This document shows, piece by piece, positions 1 to 7,944 of a stretch of DNA of 24,118 nt. The first letter of the stretch is position 1; every line of letters starts with the position of its first letter. Where the stretch lies: contig JAQBGV010000181.1 in the NCBI GenBank assembly GCA_032128395.1, positions 1 to 24,118 of the forward strand, in the 5' to 3' direction. The notes under the pieces were generated by a model. That model did no database searches, was not told the origin of the DNA, and worked only from the letters and a program-made list of their open reading frames with translations. The translations under genes and the position numbers were made by a program. Source of the stretch: JAQBGV01 sp032128395 (GTDB taxonomy: Bacteria > Planctomycetota > UBA8108 > UBA1146).

Positions 1-1
1 C

Positions 2-292
2 TACGATGAGGCGCTCGGACGAGACGGCGTGACGAATGCGAACTACAACGATCTGCTCTTCGAGCGGATCCGACCGGGTGCCTTGAACGTGCTCACCGTG
101 CACGCCGAAGTCGAGGGGATCGCCTGCGCGGAACTCTTCGACGACTTCCTGGTGCGTGGACTGGCGCGAGGGATTCGTTTCATACCGCTCGGCGATCTCC
201 TCGAGCCGGCCGGCGCTCGAGGTGCGGGTCGACTCGAGCAGCGCGCCCTTCCCGGGCGCGAGGGACGGCTGGCGTGGCAGGGCACACCCTGA
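2..292 (+). CDS. arnD: ArnD-like polysaccharide deacetylase (4-deoxy-4-formamido-L-arabinose-phosphoundecaprenol deformylase), C-terminal fragment
   Basis: This is the 3' end of a gene that begins before the window; the frame is open from base 2 with no start of its own. The visible residues contain GRDGVT, NVLTVHAEVEG, GIRFIPLGDLL and a closing PGREGRLAW. From memory these match the C-terminus of ArnD, which ends with a similar GREGWLG motif. ArnD removes the formyl group from undecaprenyl-phosphate-linked 4-formamido-arabinose, the step before the amino sugar is moved onto lipid A. The GTG at 29 is an internal valine codon, not a start. The next gene, an ArnT-like transferase, starts inside its last codons with a 19-bp overlap, which supports co-translation and a shared pathway. 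The catalytic deacetylase motifs lie upstream and cannot be checked here. Confidence 0.82.
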   Translation, partial: YDEALGRDGVTNANYNDLLFERIRPGALNVLTVHAEVEGIACAELFDDFLVRGLARGIRFIPLGDLLEPAGARGAGRLEQRALPGREGRLAWQGTP

Positions 293-1902
293 ACACCGAT
301 TCAGCTCCCGGCGACCCGGCAGGGCCGGCCAAACCCGCTGCACTCCGAACTGCGATCCCCTGGGTGTTCGCCATCGGAGCGTTCTTCCTGGTCGGGGTCT
401 TCGATCATGGACTCTTGAAGTACGACGAAACTCGCGTTGCGGAAATTTCCCGCGAAGTGGGGATGTTCGAGAGCCCGGCCGTCCCGACTCTGGGCGGGGA
501 GCCATTCCTGGAAAAGCCGCCACTCTACTTCTGGTGTTCCTGGCTCTCGATGCGCCTCGGCACCGAGTCCGCAGGCTTCGCTCGGCTTCCCTCGGCGATC
601 TTCGCGATCATCGCCGGCCTTGCGATGTTCGCCCTGGCCCGCCGACTCTCGGAACGAACCCCGGCACCCCTGGATGCCTCTGGCCGAGCAGCAGCGGATC
701 GAAGCGCCCGGCTCGAGGGTGGCGTCGCGTTCGTGCTCACGGTCTACAGTGCCCAGTGGTGGAAAATGGGCCACTATGCCATTTCGGATACTGGGCTCGC
801 GGGCGCGTGTGCAGTCTCCTTCTGGGCCTTGCACCTCCTCCTCCATCCTCGCACCCGCGGAGACGAGCGACTGGGTACACTTCTGTTCCCCCTCTCCGTG
901 GTGTTCGCATTCTGGTTCAAGGGAGTGCTCGGCATCGCCTTTCCCTCTTTGGCGTTCGCGGGCGCGGTCTGCCTCGAGCGACGGTGGCGGGAGCTGATCC
1001 GGCCGCGGACGATCATCGGCTTCATCGTCGTCCTGGCATTCGCGGCGCTCTGGGTATTCGCACTCCGGGTCGCTCGCCCCGACGGAACGCTGGCTCGGGA
1101 ATTCCTGCTCCAAAACACCTTGTATCGCTTCCTGCCCGTGAGTGAAACCTACCAAGGCGGGCATCAACATTCGTCGATCTTCTACTACTTCGAGAGTCTC
1201 CCGATCGCCCTTCTCCCCGGATCACTGTTCGGCGCGCATGCCATCGCTCAGGCGTTCCGGTCGAGACGCTCGATCGCGAGCGTCTCGATCCCCCTCGCGG
1301 CGCTCTTGCTAGGATTCGCGTGCCTCTCTGTGGCTGGGACCAAGCGATCGCTCTATCTCTTGCCGCTGATCGCGCCCTCCGCGGTACTGCTCGCACCCTA
1401 CTGGGCTCGGGTCCTCGAGGGATCCGAGCGTCGTTGGTACGCCCGTGAGTTCATGCTGGTCGGACTCATCGCAGTGATCTTCACGATCGGATTCGGACCC
1501 ATCGCACGCATGATTCTCGAGGAGCGGATCGTGCTCGCTCCCAGCCTGTGGGGAATTCTCGGGATCTCGATCTCCGCAGCGCTCGTGCGAGAGTTCTTTA
1601 GGGTGCGGATGCCGACGCCACGGATCGTCGGACTCGCGGTCGTCTCGGTCTACTTCGTCTTCAGCAGCAGCTGGGTCAGCTTCGCCGAAGCGAGGATCGG
1701 CGCCGAAGCGTTCGGACGAGCCGTGGGTCGAATGGTGCCGACCTCGGGAGAAGTGGTCTTCTACCACCCCACAGAGGCTCTCCGTTCCGTGGTGCACTTC
1801 TCGACGAACCGTTTTCCGCCGTCCCGCGGCGACTATTCGGAACTCGACCGGTTCCTGGCGGCGCAGGGGGGAGCAGTGGGTCATTTTTTGCCGTCGCGGT
1901 GA
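274..1902 (+). CDS. arnT: ArnT/PMT-family membrane glycosyltransferase, probable lipid A aminoarabinose transferase (C-terminus possibly frameshifted)
   Basis: This is a 542-residue GT-C fold transferase with many membrane segments. The first helix spans about residues 28-44. A periplasmic loop follows with the acidic motif KYDETR (D51, E52) and then GEPFLEKPPLYFW (76-88), both hallmarks of ArnT and dolichyl-mannosyltransferase-like (PMT) enzymes. Family members move a sugar from an undecaprenyl carrier to an acceptor; beside arnD, the likely product is lipid A carrying 4-amino-4-deoxy-L-arabinose, but a different sugar is possible. The GTG start at 274 lies inside the arnD end. The frame closes at 1902 soon after a run of six G (1866-1871). 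Dropping one G continues the protein with plausible beta-strand sequence (EQWVIFCRRGEFEPRVEIG) to a stop at 2143, so the true end may be there. Confidence 0.82.
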   Translation: MAGHTLNTDSAPGDPAGPAKPAALRTAIPWVFAIGAFFLVGVFDHGLLKYDETRVAEISREVGMFESPAVPTLGGEPFLEKPPLYFWCSWLSMRLGTESAGFARLPSAIFAIIAGLAMFALARRLSERTPAPLDASGRAAADRSARLEGGVAFVLTVYSAQWWKMGHYAISDTGLAGACAVSFWALHLLLHPRTRGDERLGTLLFPLSVVFAFWFKGVLGIAFPSLAFAGAVCLERRWRELIRPRTIIGFIVVLAFAALWVFALRVARPDGTLAREFLLQNTLYRFLPVSETYQGGHQHSSIFYYFESLPIALLPGSLFGAHAIAQAFRSRRSIASVSIPLAALLLGFACLSVAGTKRSLYLLPLIAPSAVLLAPYWARVLEGSERRWYAREFMLVGLIAVIFTIGFGPIARMILEERIVLAPSLWGILGISISAALVREFFRVRMPTPRIVGLAVVSVYFVFSSSWVSFAEARIGAEAFGRAVGRMVPTSGEVVFYHPTEALRSVVHFSTNRFPPSRGDYSELDRFLAAQGGAVGHFLPSR

Positions 1903-2143
1903 GTTCGAACCACGGGTGGAGATCGGGTACCAAGGCGACGTCGTGGACGTGCTGGGCGGGTTGCCCGGCATCCCGGAGGAGATGGGGCTCGAGTCGGTGC
2001 AGCAGAGATCGGTGCAGCGAAGATCGGTGCAGCGAAGACTGGAAGTCGTCGCGAACCATCGCGTCGGAAGGAGCTGGTTCTTCCTTCTCGCCCGCGAGGT
2101 GGAATCCAACCCCACCGGGGAGCAACCCGCAAGCTCTCGCTGA
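1872..2143 (+). other. arnT: Probable out-of-frame continuation of the arnT-like gene
   Basis: The frame one base forward of arnT is open here and reads GEQWVIFCRRGEFEPRVEIG, then GDVVDVLGGLPGIPEEMG, with G/C-rich third positions like its neighbours. That suits a C-terminal strand and helix of a GT-C enzyme better than a new gene, because there is no ATG or ribosome binding site. A GTG at 1916 could in principle begin a 75-residue protein. The tail contains a 15-bp tandem array encoding repeated SVQRR. Removing one G from the 1866-1871 run joins the two frames. This could be an assembly error in a homopolymer, a true null or shortened allele, or a phase-variable tract. The remaining 50 bases before the tonB-like stop hold nothing I recognise. 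Confidence 0.5.
1992..2036 (+). repeat. 15-bp tandem repeat, three copies
   Basis: Three adjacent units of GATCGGTGCAGCGAA type lie at 1992-2006, 2007-2021 and 2022-2036. The last two are identical and the first differs at three positions. In the arnT continuation frame they encode the pentapeptide SVQRR, so unit gain or loss would keep the reading frame. Confidence 0.85.
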
Positions 2144-2194
2144 AGTCTCCGCTTGGCAAACTCGAGGCAAGAGGACGAGCGCAACACGACAGAG

Positions 2195-2920
2195 TCACTC
2201 GGAACCACCGAATAGGCTGAAGCGAATCGTTTGTCTCTCCGTGCTCGGGATCGGAACCCCGTTTCGTCGACCGGCTTCGAAACGGAGCTCCCGACCGGTC
2301 TTCACCGCGGAAGCGTCGAGCAGAGCACAGCCACTCGGCCGCGCCACTCGGACCTCGCCCACCCTACCCGACGCGTCGACCTCGATCTCGAGCAGAACCG
2401 CTCCTCCGTGAGGCGGGCGCCCGCCGTGTCCACGCCGACACGGTCGTGGAAATTCGGGTTGGACCCTAGTCACCAGTCGTGCGTCGAGCTCGATCCCGGC
2501 CGGTCTGCGCAGCGCGGCGGGAGGTACCAGAGCCTCCGCCGGCTCGATGCTCTCGCGAGGAGGCTCCTCCGCGAGCGCCGACCTAGGAATTGAGGGCATC
2601 GCACCCGGACGCGGGGGGTGCGACTCCATCGTGCACCGAACGGCCGAGGGAACTCTTGGTCGCGCATCGTGTTCTTCGAGTGTGTCGAACTCAGCCCGCT
2701 CCGTCAGCGCGTCTGAGATTGTCTCATCACTCTTCACGGTCGAGAGCGGCGGATCGAGAAGCGATGAGACCCACCGCACCCGCAAGGCAGGTTCGGTAAC
2801 CGCTCCCCCCCGGACTGAGCCCTCCTCAGCGCGCGGCCAGAGCATGATCGCCCCGGCGATGACGACCGCATGGATCGCGAGGGAGACGAGCACCACGGGA
2901 GTCGTTCTTGTGTGGATCAT
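2195..2920 (-). CDS. TonB-family energy transducer protein
   Basis: The 241-residue protein has a single N-terminal membrane helix (about residues 8-28, preceded by MIHTRTT), a long variable linker, and a C-terminal TonB-like domain (about 150-241). That domain carries LLEIEVDASGRVGEVRVARPSG, then LLDASAVKTGRELRFEAGRRNGVPI, the usual pattern of two strands and a helix. TonB proteins span the periplasm and pass proton-motive energy from ExbB/ExbD to outer-membrane receptors. It starts with ATG only 12 bases after the stop of the TonB-dependent receptor, so the two are almost certainly one operon and this is probably its dedicated partner. ExbB and ExbD are not in the window. The segment before the LLEIEV strand is unusually rich in Gly, Arg and Pro. 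Confidence 0.85.
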   Translation of the reverse strand: MIHTRTTPVVLVSLAIHAVVIAGAIMLWPRAEEGSVRGGAVTEPALRVRWVSSLLDPPLSTVKSDETISDALTERAEFDTLEEHDARPRVPSAVRCTMESHPPRPGAMPSIPRSALAEEPPRESIEPAEALVPPAALRRPAGIELDARLVTRVQPEFPRPCRRGHGGRPPHGGAVLLEIEVDASGRVGEVRVARPSGCALLDASAVKTGRELRFEAGRRNGVPIPSTERQTIRFSLFGGSE

Positions 2921-2932
2921 CTCTCGCGTTCG

Positions 2933-5035
2933 TCAAAACCGAAGTTCTGCACCGATGGCGACGTTTGTCCCCAGCTCGTTCTGCCCCGAGCCGTGCAGAC
3001 GGTAGTCCTTATTGAAGATGTTCCCGAGTTCGAGGAACAAGCGCAACCGTTCGGTCGGGCGCCACGCTAGGCAGGCATCGTAGACGACGTACCCTGGGGT
3101 GCCTCCGGACGGGATTCTCTCCGTGTCCGCCTCGTCCGATGCGGAGAGCCGATCTTGCCTGCTCGCGATCGTGACTCCGCACTCCAGCTCGAGGGGGGCG
3201 CCCTGGGGGCGGTACCGGAGCCGGAGCGTGCCTCGGGCGGGAGGAAGACGAGAGAGGGGCTCGTCGGCGATGATCCCGGGGGACACCGTCTGCTCCACCA
3301 CGCCTTCCACCCAGGTGAACGCGGCCCGGGCGTCGACTTCCTCGTTGATGTGCACACGGACCCCGATATCCGCTCCGGTGGCGTCGCCGGAGCCGGAGTT
3401 CTCCTTGGTCACGATGTCGTCCCCGTCCGCGTTCACCGCCCCGGTCGGGAATCGAACGATCAACCCATCGATGAAAGTGTGCCACACCGATCCTTCGAGG
3501 GTCACGGGGTCGAGGTCGATGCGACTCCCCAGTTCTAGGGTGAGGAACTCCTCCGGGTCGAGCCCCGCGGCGGGAATCTCCGCCTCGCCACTGCGGGCGG
3601 CGTCGAACCGGGTCAAGTCGGAAAGATTCGGGGCGCGAAAAGCCTGGGAGATGCCACCGAAGATCGAACTCTTCGGGTCGACGTTCCAGACAGCGTGCAC
3701 ACTGCCGACGACGTTGGACCAACTTTCGTGGATCGGCCCGAACACGACCGCAGCCGAGGGGTCCGGATCCACATCTTTCGCATCGACATGGGCGTAGGTG
3801 TATCGCCCCCCGACCTTCAAATCGACGCTGTCGGAAACCGGGAACTGGTCCTCGACGTGCAGACCGAAGAGGTCGTATCTCGAGCGGTCTGCGACCGGTC
3901 CACGGGGGCGCACCTCGCGGACCGAGCCATCGGTGTTGAACTCGATGAAATCGGAGTTCACCCCCTCCTGCGTGTAGTCGATCCCGAACGACCAGGTGCC
4001 GATCGAAGTCTGCTCCCACCAGTTCGCGGAGGTCCCCCACGCCACGTCATCGAAGCCCTGGATCCGTTGCCGACCGTTTGCTCGAATGCGATCCTCCTCC
4101 TCGGAGATCCTCTGGCGGGAAAACGTCAGCTCGGCGCCACGGGTTGCGACGGGGTCCCAGAGCAGTTTCACGTACTCGAGCTCGCGCTCCAAGTCGAGGT
4201 CACGCTGGAAGTCGGTCCCGGGGACGGTGCCTCGCCACATCGAGCCATCCACCGTCGAGTGGGTCCGAGGAACGTCGCTCTGTTCGTGAGCCTGAACGGC
4301 GAGGATCACCTCGACGCTCTCGCCGATCGCTGTCGCAGCGGAGACATCCCCACTCCACTCCCGGTACCCGGCCCCAGGCTGAAGACCTTCGTGGCGCCCG
4401 GCCGTGAAATCTCCGTAGTCGCGGTAGCTTCCTCCGCCCCGGACGGCGACTCGCTGTGAGCCGTACCAACTCTCAAGGCGAGTCACGGATGACTGCTCCG
4501 CGCTGGCGGTCCGGGCCCAGATCCTCCCGCCCGAGATCGGCTCCGCCCCGGATCGCTGGGGTGCGGTGGTGTGCAAGAGAACCGCACCGCCGACCGCATC
4601 GCTCCCGTACTCAACCGACGCGGGGCCGAAGACCACGTCGGCGCTCTCGAGCATCAGGGGGTCGACGAGTTGCACGTACTGGTTCGGGCCGTCGCGGAAG
4701 ACGGAGTGGTTCAGTCGGATGCCGTCGACGAGGGTCAGCGTTCGGAACCCCGTGAAGCCCCGAAGAAACGGGGAGGCTTGACCGTAGGAGGTGCGCTGGA
4801 GCCCTACGCCGGGGACCTCCACGAGTGCGTCCCCGAGGGTGCGTGGGATCGACGGCGCTTCGCTCCCGACCCCGGGAACGGTGCCGATGACTCGGAAAGG
4901 CGTCTCACTGGTGAGCGCTGGCGCCGTGACCACGATTTCCGGAAGTTCGGCCTGAGGAGGGGCCGGCTCGCCGTCTTGGCTCGCGTTCATGGCGGGCAGG
5001 GGGAGGCAGCCGAGCAGAGCGAAGAGGATCAGCAT
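2933..5035 (-). CDS. TonB-dependent outer-membrane receptor
   Basis: This is a 700-residue outer-membrane gated channel. In order it shows a signal peptide (about 1-17), a TonB box-like segment PEIVVTA (32-38), a plug domain with PGVGLQRTSYGQ, RGFTGFRTLTLVDGIRLN and VFGPASVEYGSDAVGG (about 65-155), and a beta-barrel that ends in ELRF with a terminal Phe, as outer-membrane barrels usually do. The plug resembles the heme/hemoglobin and siderophore receptor group, but the substrate cannot be read from sequence. I chose the ATG at 5035 because a signal peptide follows directly. A longer GTG start at 5116 would place 27 extra residues on top of a REP-like palindrome and is unlikely. A TonB-family gene follows after 12 bases. 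It could import iron chelates or, given the neighbouring aromatic genes, an aromatic ligand; the latter is speculation. Confidence 0.92.
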   Translation of the reverse strand: MLILFALLGCLPLPAMNASQDGEPAPPQAELPEIVVTAPALTSETPFRVIGTVPGVGSEAPSIPRTLGDALVEVPGVGLQRTSYGQASPFLRGFTGFRTLTLVDGIRLNHSVFRDGPNQYVQLVDPLMLESADVVFGPASVEYGSDAVGGAVLLHTTAPQRSGAEPISGGRIWARTASAEQSSVTRLESWYGSQRVAVRGGGSYRDYGDFTAGRHEGLQPGAGYREWSGDVSAATAIGESVEVILAVQAHEQSDVPRTHSTVDGSMWRGTVPGTDFQRDLDLERELEYVKLLWDPVATRGAELTFSRQRISEEEDRIRANGRQRIQGFDDVAWGTSANWWEQTSIGTWSFGIDYTQEGVNSDFIEFNTDGSVREVRPRGPVADRSRYDLFGLHVEDQFPVSDSVDLKVGGRYTYAHVDAKDVDPDPSAAVVFGPIHESWSNVVGSVHAVWNVDPKSSIFGGISQAFRAPNLSDLTRFDAARSGEAEIPAAGLDPEEFLTLELGSRIDLDPVTLEGSVWHTFIDGLIVRFPTGAVNADGDDIVTKENSGSGDATGADIGVRVHINEEVDARAAFTWVEGVVEQTVSPGIIADEPLSRLPPARGTLRLRYRPQGAPLELECGVTIASRQDRLSASDEADTERIPSGGTPGYVVYDACLAWRPTERLRLFLELGNIFNKDYRLHGSGQNELGTNVAIGAELRF

Positions 5036-5081
5036 CGTTGCTTTTCGGGTTTGGGTTCCGGAGGGAAAAGGAACGGGAAGA

Positions 5082-5115
5082 TGGGACAGGCACCGCGGTG
5101 TGGAGCCAGTCCCCA
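5082..5115 (+). repeat. REP-like palindrome, copy A
   Basis: Left arm TGGGACAGGCACCGC and right arm GTGGAGCCAGTCCCCA can pair with two internal mismatches. It lies between the M28 peptidase stop and the receptor start, in the same family as copies B-G elsewhere in this window. Confidence 0.8.
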
Positions 5116-5125
5116 CACCGATGGG

Positions 5126-6811
5126 TCAGTTCTTGAAAGAGCCGGGGTGGTTCGCGCACTCGTAGGCGCAGAGGAACATGAATCGGGAGATGTTCTGGAT
5201 CTTGATCGGGTTGATCAGCTCCAGGTCATCCTTCTCCGTGTGGTACTGCGGGTGATCGCCGCCGAAGAGGAACACCGCCGGGATGCCACGGGCGAGGAAC
5301 GCCGCTTGGTCCGAGCGTTGCATGTATTCGTCCATCCCGGTGGTGTCGAGTTTGATGTTGAAGTACGCCCCGACCCCCTCCACCAGATCGTTCAGCCCGG
5401 AGAAGCGATCATCCTTGCCATAGTACATCTCCTGGGGACCGTTGCGCGAGATCATGTCCATGTTCAGCATCGCGACCGTATTCTCGATCGGGAACGGACA
5501 GTGCGCCACATAGTAGTGAGAGCCGACCAGCCCCAGTTCTTCCGCATCGAACGAGATGAACACGAGCGTCCGCGCGCGCTCGACCTCCGGCTGGGTTGCG
5601 AACGACTCGGAGAGCTCGATGAGTCCCGAGGATCCCGATGCGTTGTCATCGGCCCCGTTGTGAATTTCACCGCTCTTCCCCTTCGTGAGGCGCGGATCCC
5701 TCGCGTACCCGATGTGATCGAAGTGAGCCCCGATCACGACCATCTCCTTCGCGAGCTTCTCGTCGGTGCCCGGCAACACGCCGATGACGTTGCGGCCGAG
5801 GCCGTAGGGGTGGCCCATTCGCGAGACGGAGACGAACACCCGCCACTCCTTGAAGTTCACCCCATCGGCTTTCTCCGCCTTGGAGATCTTCGTCGCGGCG
5901 CGGCGGAGCAATCGTTCGCTCGACTTCAACCCGAGGCGGACGATCGGAAGCCGCGCCGCGATGGTGGCATCGCCCGCGGGCCACGAATCCGGCTCGAATC
6001 CGGGGTGATTCCTGTCCTCCGTCACGACCAGGACCGCCCTCACCCCGGCGTTGACGAGGCGATCGAGCGGGCGCGGTTCTGGGGGTGGCGGCGGAGCATC
6101 CGGATCGGGCTCCGGAGAAATCGGGGGGGCCGGTTCGGGCGCCGCCGGATCGGGCGCCGCCGGATCGGGTGGGACCGGCTCGGGTGGGGCCGGCTCGGGC
6201 GGGGTGAGCGGAGTCGGGGTCAGCGCGATCTCCGCGATGAGCGTCTCCTCTGTCATCAACACGACTTTCCCCGCGATCTCTGGGGGAAGCTCACCTGCGG
6301 CAGCGAGCGCGGCGGAAAGGTAGAACAGTTCGCCACCGGTCGCCGCCTCGCCCGACAGTTCGGCGGGTGCGAAGTCCTTCTGGAGATCGAATGGATCCAG
6401 CTTCGCCCCTGGCTTGAACAGTCGGATGAAGTTCGAGTACGCGAGCTCACCTTGTCGCGACTTCCGCAGCAGGAGCGGGAACCGTTGGAAGTAGCTCCCT
6501 CCGGGGCCCCCGGGCGCGATCCCGTTCTCGATGTGGCGCATCGCGATGTACTCCGAAGCGAGCCGCCCGCCATCCTCTCCCGCCGCGCGACCTTCGAAAG
6601 CATCGGATGCGAGGACCGCGACGTGGTCGTAGCACTCCTTCGTCTCGATGGAGTTGAACGCCTTCTGGACGCTCCGCGGCCACACCTTCTTCGGCGGACC
6701 AGCCCCCACGGCGAGCATGACCAACAGGGGAGCGATTCCGAGGACGAGAGCCCACCTCGAAGTTCGAAGAAAACGGGGGCGAACACTGCTCTCGGCGACG
6801 GTGATCTTCAT
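5126..6811 (-). CDS. Secreted M28-family zinc aminopeptidase-like protein with Pro-rich insert
   Basis: The 561-residue protein begins with a basic N-region and a hydrophobic segment (about residues 17-37), suggesting export or membrane anchoring. The M28 catalytic domain occupies about 335-561 with the expected zinc ligands and general base: H363 and D365 in AHFDH, D388 in GADDNASG, E424/E425 in DAEELG, D452 in LNMDM, and H524 in QYHTEKDD. A PA-like region lies before it and is split by an insert (about 199-248) of repeated PPEPA/PPDPA units. The start at 6811 has a strong GAGGAGGT site just upstream. An open frame reaches back to 7018 but would overlap hcrB. It would act in the periplasm or at the surface on peptides; the exact substrate is unknown. 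The receptor gene follows on the same strand. Confidence 0.88.
   Translation of the reverse strand: MKITVAESSVRPRFLRTSRWALVLGIAPLLVMLAVGAGPPKKVWPRSVQKAFNSIETKECYDHVAVLASDAFEGRAAGEDGGRLASEYIAMRHIENGIAPGGPGGSYFQRFPLLLRKSRQGELAYSNFIRLFKPGAKLDPFDLQKDFAPAELSGEAATGGELFYLSAALAAAGELPPEIAGKVVLMTEETLIAEIALTPTPLTPPEPAPPEPVPPDPAAPDPAAPEPAPPISPEPDPDAPPPPPEPRPLDRLVNAGVRAVLVVTEDRNHPGFEPDSWPAGDATIAARLPIVRLGLKSSERLLRRAATKISKAEKADGVNFKEWRVFVSVSRMGHPYGLGRNVIGVLPGTDEKLAKEMVVIGAHFDHIGYARDPRLTKGKSGEIHNGADDNASGSSGLIELSESFATQPEVERARTLVFISFDAEELGLVGSHYYVAHCPFPIENTVAMLNMDMISRNGPQEMYYGKDDRFSGLNDLVEGVGAYFNIKLDTTGMDEYMQRSDQAAFLARGIPAVFLFGGDHPQYHTEKDDLELINPIKIQNISRFMFLCAYECANHPGSFKN
6131..6205 (-). repeat. 15-bp-period array inside the M28 peptidase gene
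   Basis: Five units of 15 bases (6131, 6146, 6161, 6176, 6191) share the plus-strand core CGG(A/T/C)TCGGG. They encode the Pro/Glu/Asp pentapeptide repeat (PPEPA, PPEPV, PPDPA, APDPA, APEPA). The period is a multiple of three, so expansion or contraction only changes linker length. Confidence 0.85.
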
Positions 6812-6909
6812 GCCCCACCTCCTCATCCCACTTCGATCCCCCCATGCTGCCACACCCTGGGGAGGACTGTGAGCGCGAAGTCCCGGGCGGATCGGAAGGC
6901 TGCTCGAGG

Positions 6910-7944
6910 CTACTTCCCCGCCACTCCCGGGTGCTTCGGAGCCAAGCGCCCAGTCGGCAGCCCCGCCAGCTCGCAGAGGACCGCGGCGACGTACTTCTCG
7001 ATCATCTTGCTGCGCCATTGGGGGGCGAAGTCGGTATTGCCGAGCGGGTTCGCGCCGTCCCCCTTCCGGGCGAGCGCGGCGGCCTCGGCGATCGTCTCGG
7101 CGTCGAGCGCCGTGCCGGTGAGCACCTCGATACTCTGGGTGCAGCGAACCGGGTGACTTCCGACCGATCCGAGCCAGAGTTCGATCCGGTCCGTGGTCTT
7201 CCCCTCACACCACCCCACCGCGGCGACGCTGAGGACGCCGAAGTCGATGCTGCCGCGGCGGCGGAGCTTCCAGAACGCGGCGCGCTCACCGGAAGGGGGT
7301 GGGAGCGTGACCTCGGTGAGGATCTCGTCGGGGCGTTTGGTCAGGTAGTCGATGCCGTCGTCGCGGAAGAGATTCGCGAGCGGAAGGGTGCGCGCACCAT
7401 CCTTCGAGACGAGGGTGATCTCGGCGCCCCACGCGCACAACATCGGCGCCGAATCACCGCTCGAGACCGCCCAGCAACGCGGCGAGCTCGGCGCGACCCA
7501 GCAGATCTGCCCCTCGGCCTTCATGCAGTAGTCGATGCTCCGCCGCCACTCCTCGTTCTGGTTGTAGTAGGTGCAGCGCGTGTCGAGGCAGAGGTTCCCG
7601 CCGATCGTCCCCATGTTGCGCAGGACGGGACTCGAGATGCTCGCCACCGCGATGCGAAGCGCGGGGTAGCGCTCGCGCACTCGGGGGTCGCGGGTGATCG
7701 CGTCGAGCGTGGTGGTCGCTCCGATCGCAATGCCCCCCCCCGACGTCTCCCGGATCCCGCTCAGATCCGTGATGCGGCGCAGAGAGACGACCTGCTTCGC
7801 CTGCTGGTGGCGGCGCTTCATATTCGGAAAAAGGTCGGTGCCGCCGGCGACGAGTCGCGTGTTCGCGGGATCTTCGGCGAGGATGAGAGCCGCCTCCTCG
7901 ACCGTAGTCGGCGAGTGAAACCCGAAGCTCGGCAACCGCAGCAT
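6910..7944 (-). CDS. hcrB: 4-Hydroxybenzoyl-CoA reductase, FAD and [4Fe-4S] subunit
   Basis: The 344-residue flavin subunit belongs to the xanthine dehydrogenase family. FAD-binding signatures are VAGGTDLFPNMK (32-43) and RNMGTIGGNLCLDTR (109-123). Between the second motif and the rest of the FAD domain is a Cys-rich loop of about 40 residues, absent from ordinary family members, with C124, C140, C148 and C157. Their spacing (16, 8, 9) equals that of the [4Fe-4S] ligands as I recall them in Thauera aromatica HcrB. This loop is the best evidence that the enzyme is a 4-hydroxybenzoyl-CoA reductase and not a generic hydroxylase. The subunit passes electrons from a low-potential donor toward the molybdenum site. 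The ATG overlaps the hcrA stop by one base (TGATG), indicating translational coupling. An open frame continuing to 9378 is a shadow of hcrA. Confidence 0.93.
   Translation of the reverse strand: MLRLPSFGFHSPTTVEEAALILAEDPANTRLVAGGTDLFPNMKRRHQQAKQVVSLRRITDLSGIRETSGGGIAIGATTTLDAITRDPRVRERYPALRIAVASISSPVLRNMGTIGGNLCLDTRCTYYNQNEEWRRSIDYCMKAEGQICWVAPSSPRCWAVSSGDSAPMLCAWGAEITLVSKDGARTLPLANLFRDDGIDYLTKRPDEILTEVTLPPPSGERAAFWKLRRRGSIDFGVLSVAAVGWCEGKTTDRIELWLGSVGSHPVRCTQSIEVLTGTALDAETIAEAAALARKGDGANPLGNTDFAPQWRSKMIEKYVAAVLCELAGLPTGRLAPKHPGVAGK

Noticed and set aside
5036..5116. 27-residue N-terminal extension of the TonB-dependent receptor from a GTG at 5116
   Set aside because: It covers REP copy A, lacks a ribosome site and would bury the signal peptide that begins at the ATG at 5035.
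6051..6323. Gly/Ser-rich frame on the plus strand that looks like a repeat protein
   Set aside because: It is the complement of the Pro-rich 15-bp array in the M28 peptidase; the minus strand frame continues a true enzyme on both sides.
4571..7156. Open frame of 861 codons on the plus strand across the receptor and peptidase genes
   Set aside because: It is antisense to two genes with clear catalytic and plug motifs, is very rich in Arg, Glu and Asp as expected of a GC-rich antisense frame, and shows no family motif.
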